The position numbers were made by a program, and so were the translations under genes. From positions 1,612,001 through 1,676,000 of the forward strand of contig NZ_CP042305.1 in the NCBI RefSeq assembly GCF_007859675.1: 64,000 nt of DNA, in the 5' to 3' direction. The notes under the pieces were generated by a model that was given only the letters and a program-made list of their open reading frames with translations, ran no database searches and was not told the DNA's origin. Of this stretch, positions 61,724 through 64,000 are shown in pieces (position 1 is the first letter of the stretch; each line of letters opens with the position of its first letter). The stretch comes from Humibacter ginsenosidimutans. GTDB taxonomy: Bacteria > Actinomycetota > Actinomycetes > Actinomycetales > Microbacteriaceae.

Positions 61724-62791
61724 ATGGCATCGAACGAGGACGCCCGCGCGGCGCGAGAGGCGAAACTCGACGAGCTGCACGAGAAACTGACCGGCGCGGT
61801 CGAGTCGCTGGTCTCGGGTGACGACTGGCGGCAGGCGCTCGCCTTCGCCGCACGGTTCAGGTCGCGGTCATTCAACAACACGATGCTGATCTGGGTGCAG
61901 CACGAGGCCGCGTTCGAGGCGGGCCGCGTGCCCGAGCCCTTCCCCACTTTGGTTGCCGGGTACCGGCAGTGGCAGGGGCTCGGGCGGCAGGTGATGAAAG
62001 GGCAGACCGGGTACATGATCTTCGCGCCGGTGACGGGCCGGTTCGCGACCGCGACCCCTGCCGATGCGGGATCGTGGCGGAGGCTCGGGCCGCGGGAGAA
62101 GCCGAAGGCCGGCGAGGTCGTGCGCTCGCGGATGGTCGGCGCACGGCCGGCGTACGTGTGGGATGCCTCGCAGACCGACGGCGAACCGCTGCCGGTGCCG
62201 CCCGCACCGACGCTGCTGGAAGGCGAAGCACCTTCGGGGCTGTGGGAGGGGCTGGCCGGGCAGATTCGCGTCGCGGGGTTCGAGGTGCTGCGGGTGCCGC
62301 ACGAGGGGATGATCTCCGGCGCGAACGGCATGACCGACTACGAGGCGCGCACGGTCGCGGTGCGGGAGAACATGGACCCTGCCGCGCAGGTCAAGACCCT
62401 CGCGCACGAGCTGGCGCACGTGGTGATGCACAATCCCGACGACGAGGAGGCGCGGCAGCATCGCGGCATCCGCGAGGTCGAAGCCGAGTCCGTCGCGCTG
62501 ATGATCGGTGCCGCGCACGGCATGGACGCCGCCGGGTACACGATCCCGTACGTCTCGACCTGGGCCGCCCGCGTGGACGGCCAAGAACCGGTCCAGGTGG
62601 TGCAGGCCACCGGCGAGCGAGTGCGGAAGACCGCGCTGGCGATCCTCGACCGGCTCGACACGCTCCAGGTCGGCGACGGCACCCCGCCCGGTCTCGAACG
62701 CGACACCCCCACTCCGCGCACCTCCCGCACGCCTGCGGCGGAGGCGGATCGACCGCGTGCTGTGCCGGTTATGACAGGGCGGGGGCTGTGA
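61724..62791 (+). CDS. ArdC-like antirestriction protein with metallopeptidase motif
   Basis: A 355-residue protein. Residues 1-150 match the ArdC N-terminal single-strand-DNA-binding domain (FAARFRSRSFNNTMLIWVQH; YRQWQGLGRQVMKGQTGYMI). A C-terminal zinc-peptidase-like domain has HELAH (228-232) in KTLAHELAHVVMHN. ArdC proteins protect entering conjugative DNA from restriction. GAGGAGG sits 8 nt before ATG 61724. A second strong site, AAGGAGG at 61612-61618, precedes an in-frame ATG at 61625, so a 388-residue form is possible. It is followed without a gap by the primase gene (TGATG). Confidence 0.85.
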   Translation: MASNEDARAAREAKLDELHEKLTGAVESLVSGDDWRQALAFAARFRSRSFNNTMLIWVQHEAAFEAGRVPEPFPTLVAGYRQWQGLGRQVMKGQTGYMIFAPVTGRFATATPADAGSWRRLGPREKPKAGEVVRSRMVGARPAYVWDASQTDGEPLPVPPAPTLLEGEAPSGLWEGLAGQIRVAGFEVLRVPHEGMISGANGMTDYEARTVAVRENMDPAAQVKTLAHELAHVVMHNPDDEEARQHRGIREVEAESVALMIGAAHGMDAAGYTIPYVSTWAARVDGQEPVQVVQATGERVRKTALAILDRLDTLQVGDGTPPGLERDTPTPRTSRTPAAEADRPRAVPVMTGRGL

Positions 62792-63717
62792 TGCCCGAAC
62801 CGTTCGATGTCCTTGCGGCGCTCATCCGCGTGGATCGCTCGCCCAGCCTGGCGTTCGCTGCGCGGAGCCTCGCGGCGGCTGGCGTGCCCGTGTTCCCGTG
62901 CCTCGTCGAGGGGAAGCGTCCGCTGACTCGCCGTGGGTTCCTCGACGCGAGCAGCGACCCGGAACAGGTTGCCGCGTGGTGGTCGCGCACACCGGACGCG
63001 AACATCGGCATCCCGACGGGGGCCGCATCGGGCGTTGTCGTCGTCGATGTCGATGTCCACAGCCCCCACAATGGCCGCGCGGCGTACCAGCGCGCCACCG
63101 AAGCGGGGCTCGTCGATGGAGCGGGTCTGCTGGTGCGCACACCCACCGGTGGCGCGCACGTGTACTTCCCGGCGACGCCGGGCAGCGAGCAGCGGTCGTG
63201 GCAGGCAGCCACCGCGGGTGTCGATTTCCGGGGCGACGGTGGGTACATCATCGCTCCGCCTTCCCGGCGAATCGTCGACGGGAACATGCGGCGCTACGAA
63301 GTCGCCGACATCGCCGCACACTCGGTCGGTCATGTGGACGCGGCCCGCCTGCGGGATTTCCTCGACCCGCGTCCCGTCGCCCCACCACGCACCGAGAGCA
63401 CCTCGATGGTCGTGGATGGGAAGCGGCTGGCGGCGTGGGTCGCCGGCCGGGGTGAGGGCGAGCGGAACCGTGGCCTGTTCTGGGCCGCCTGCCGCCTCGC
63501 CGAGAACGGCGTCTCGGCCGCCGATGCGCTCGATGCGCTGGGTGCTGCGGCACAGTCGGCGGGTCTGGGCGATCGCGAGATCGCCACGACCGTGCGCTCC
63601 GCCTACCGAGCCACCCAGCCCGCACCCGAGCCAGCCGGCCGGACTCAAAACGTGGGTCGCTGGTTCGGACGCTCGGCGAGCCCACCGTCCGCAGCCTTCG
63701 GGAGGGCCGGGCTGTGA
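62791..63717 (+). CDS. bifunctional primase-polymerase (prim-pol) domain protein
   Basis: A 308-residue protein with an archaeo-eukaryotic-type prim-pol domain. The metal-binding acidic pair is VVVVDVDVHSP, followed by LLVRTPTGGAHVYFPA and VDFRGDGGYIIAPPS, the usual order. No helicase domain is attached. A helical region follows (about 205-290). It may prime replication of the element after transfer. The ATG overlaps the ArdC stop (TGATG), and the gene overlaps the next by GTGA. Confidence 0.88.
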   Translation: MPEPFDVLAALIRVDRSPSLAFAARSLAAAGVPVFPCLVEGKRPLTRRGFLDASSDPEQVAAWWSRTPDANIGIPTGAASGVVVVDVDVHSPHNGRAAYQRATEAGLVDGAGLLVRTPTGGAHVYFPATPGSEQRSWQAATAGVDFRGDGGYIIAPPSRRIVDGNMRRYEVADIAAHSVGHVDAARLRDFLDPRPVAPPRTESTSMVVDGKRLAAWVAGRGEGERNRGLFWAACRLAENGVSAADALDALGAAAQSAGLGDREIATTVRSAYRATQPAPEPAGRTQNVGRWFGRSASPPSAAFGRAGL

Positions 63718-64000
63718 GGCGTGAATCGGACGGGCGGCGGTGGGCCGCGATGACGGCGGTCGCGGGGACGGTGTTCATCGCTGCCGGGGCGTTCTGGCTG
63801 TCGTTCACGTCGCTGGCCGATCTGGCCGCTCGCTCCGGGATCGGGGCGGGGCAGGCGTGGGCGTGGCCGCTGATCGTGGACGGCATCATCGTCGTCGCCA
63901 CGGTCGCCGTCGTCGCGCTCGCCGGGCAACGCTCGGCCTGGTACCCGTGGGCGCTGCTGGTCGGCGGCGCGCTTGTCTCGGTTACAGCGAACGCCATTCA
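63714..64000 (+). CDS. DUF2637-type membrane protein, 3' truncated by window end
   Basis: The first 95 residues are visible. They hold about three hydrophobic segments (AAGAFWLSFTSLADLAAR; WPLIVDGIIVVATVAVVAL; WALLVGGALVSVTANAI), matching the DUF2637 pattern found in transfer proteins of actinobacterial elements. The GTG overlaps the prim-pol stop codon. In other elements this protein carries a C-terminal DNA-binding or spread function, but that part lies outside the window. Confidence 0.82.
   Translation, partial: MRRESDGRRWAAMTAVAGTVFIAAGAFWLSFTSLADLAARSGIGAGQAWAWPLIVDGIIVVATVAVVALAGQRSAWYPWALLVGGALVSVTANAI

Overview
The window is high-GC DNA from an actinobacterium. The dense codon use, the GTG starts, the leaderless-looking promoters, the actinobacterial accessory gene families (MAB_1171c-like, DUF2637, MobF relaxase) and the many GGATGCC/GGCATCC words suggest Microbacteriaceae. 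The family assignment is inference; no rRNA or tRNA gene was seen to settle it.

Positions 1 to about 30.3 kb look like host chromosome carrying catabolic genes. The first block (1-9.5 kb) has a truncated zinc alcohol dehydrogenase, a MoaF-like protein, an NTF2-like protein, a complete branched-chain-amino-acid-type ABC importer (binding protein, permease, a permease-ATPase fusion, a second ATPase), a LysR regulator and an MFS exporter. The second block (9.5-15.5 kb) has two short-chain dehydrogenases, an APC permease, a second MoaF-like protein and a YtcJ-type amidohydrolase. A mixed stretch follows (15.7-19.3 kb): HAD phosphatase, NUDIX hydrolase, an aspartate carbamoyltransferase with an N-terminal helix-turn-helix, and an ArsR/SRPBCC pair. 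The third catabolic block (19.4-28.5 kb) joins a GMC oxidoreductase, aldehyde dehydrogenase, RidA, IclR regulator, D-aminoacylase-type deacylase, PLP-dependent D-amino-acid deaminase, PfkB sugar kinase and KDPG aldolase. Together they could convert an N-acylated amino-sugar acid to pyruvate and glyceraldehyde-3-phosphate. An exported OmpA-like protein (apparently frameshifted) and a related lipoprotein follow.

From about 30.5 kb to the right edge the DNA looks like an integrative and conjugative element. It has a DprA-like protein, a MobF relaxase/helicase, an ArdC-like protein, a primase-polymerase, a DUF2637 membrane protein, and a XRE / ImmA-IrrE / MAB_1171c-like / hydrolase regulatory cassette. 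Neither end of the element and no integrase lie within the window.

The element carries several layers of DNA modification and defence. A type-1-like BREX operon runs on the minus strand: HTH gene, a 44-codon small gene, brxA, brxB, brxC, pglX, pglZ, brxL and a trlF-like PHP/SMC ATPase. There is a phage-type cytosine methyltransferase with a complete gene nested in another frame. There is also a tight three-gene operon of cytosine methyltransferase, a protein with both a GHKL ATPase and a histidine-kinase core, and a receiver-domain protein. That three-gene operon is the best candidate here for an undescribed system. The nested gene, the 44-codon BREX small gene and the HTH-carbamoyltransferase with its overlapping palindrome are the next most interesting. 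Two genes show a probable extra G in a homopolymer, which may be sequencing error or real mutation.
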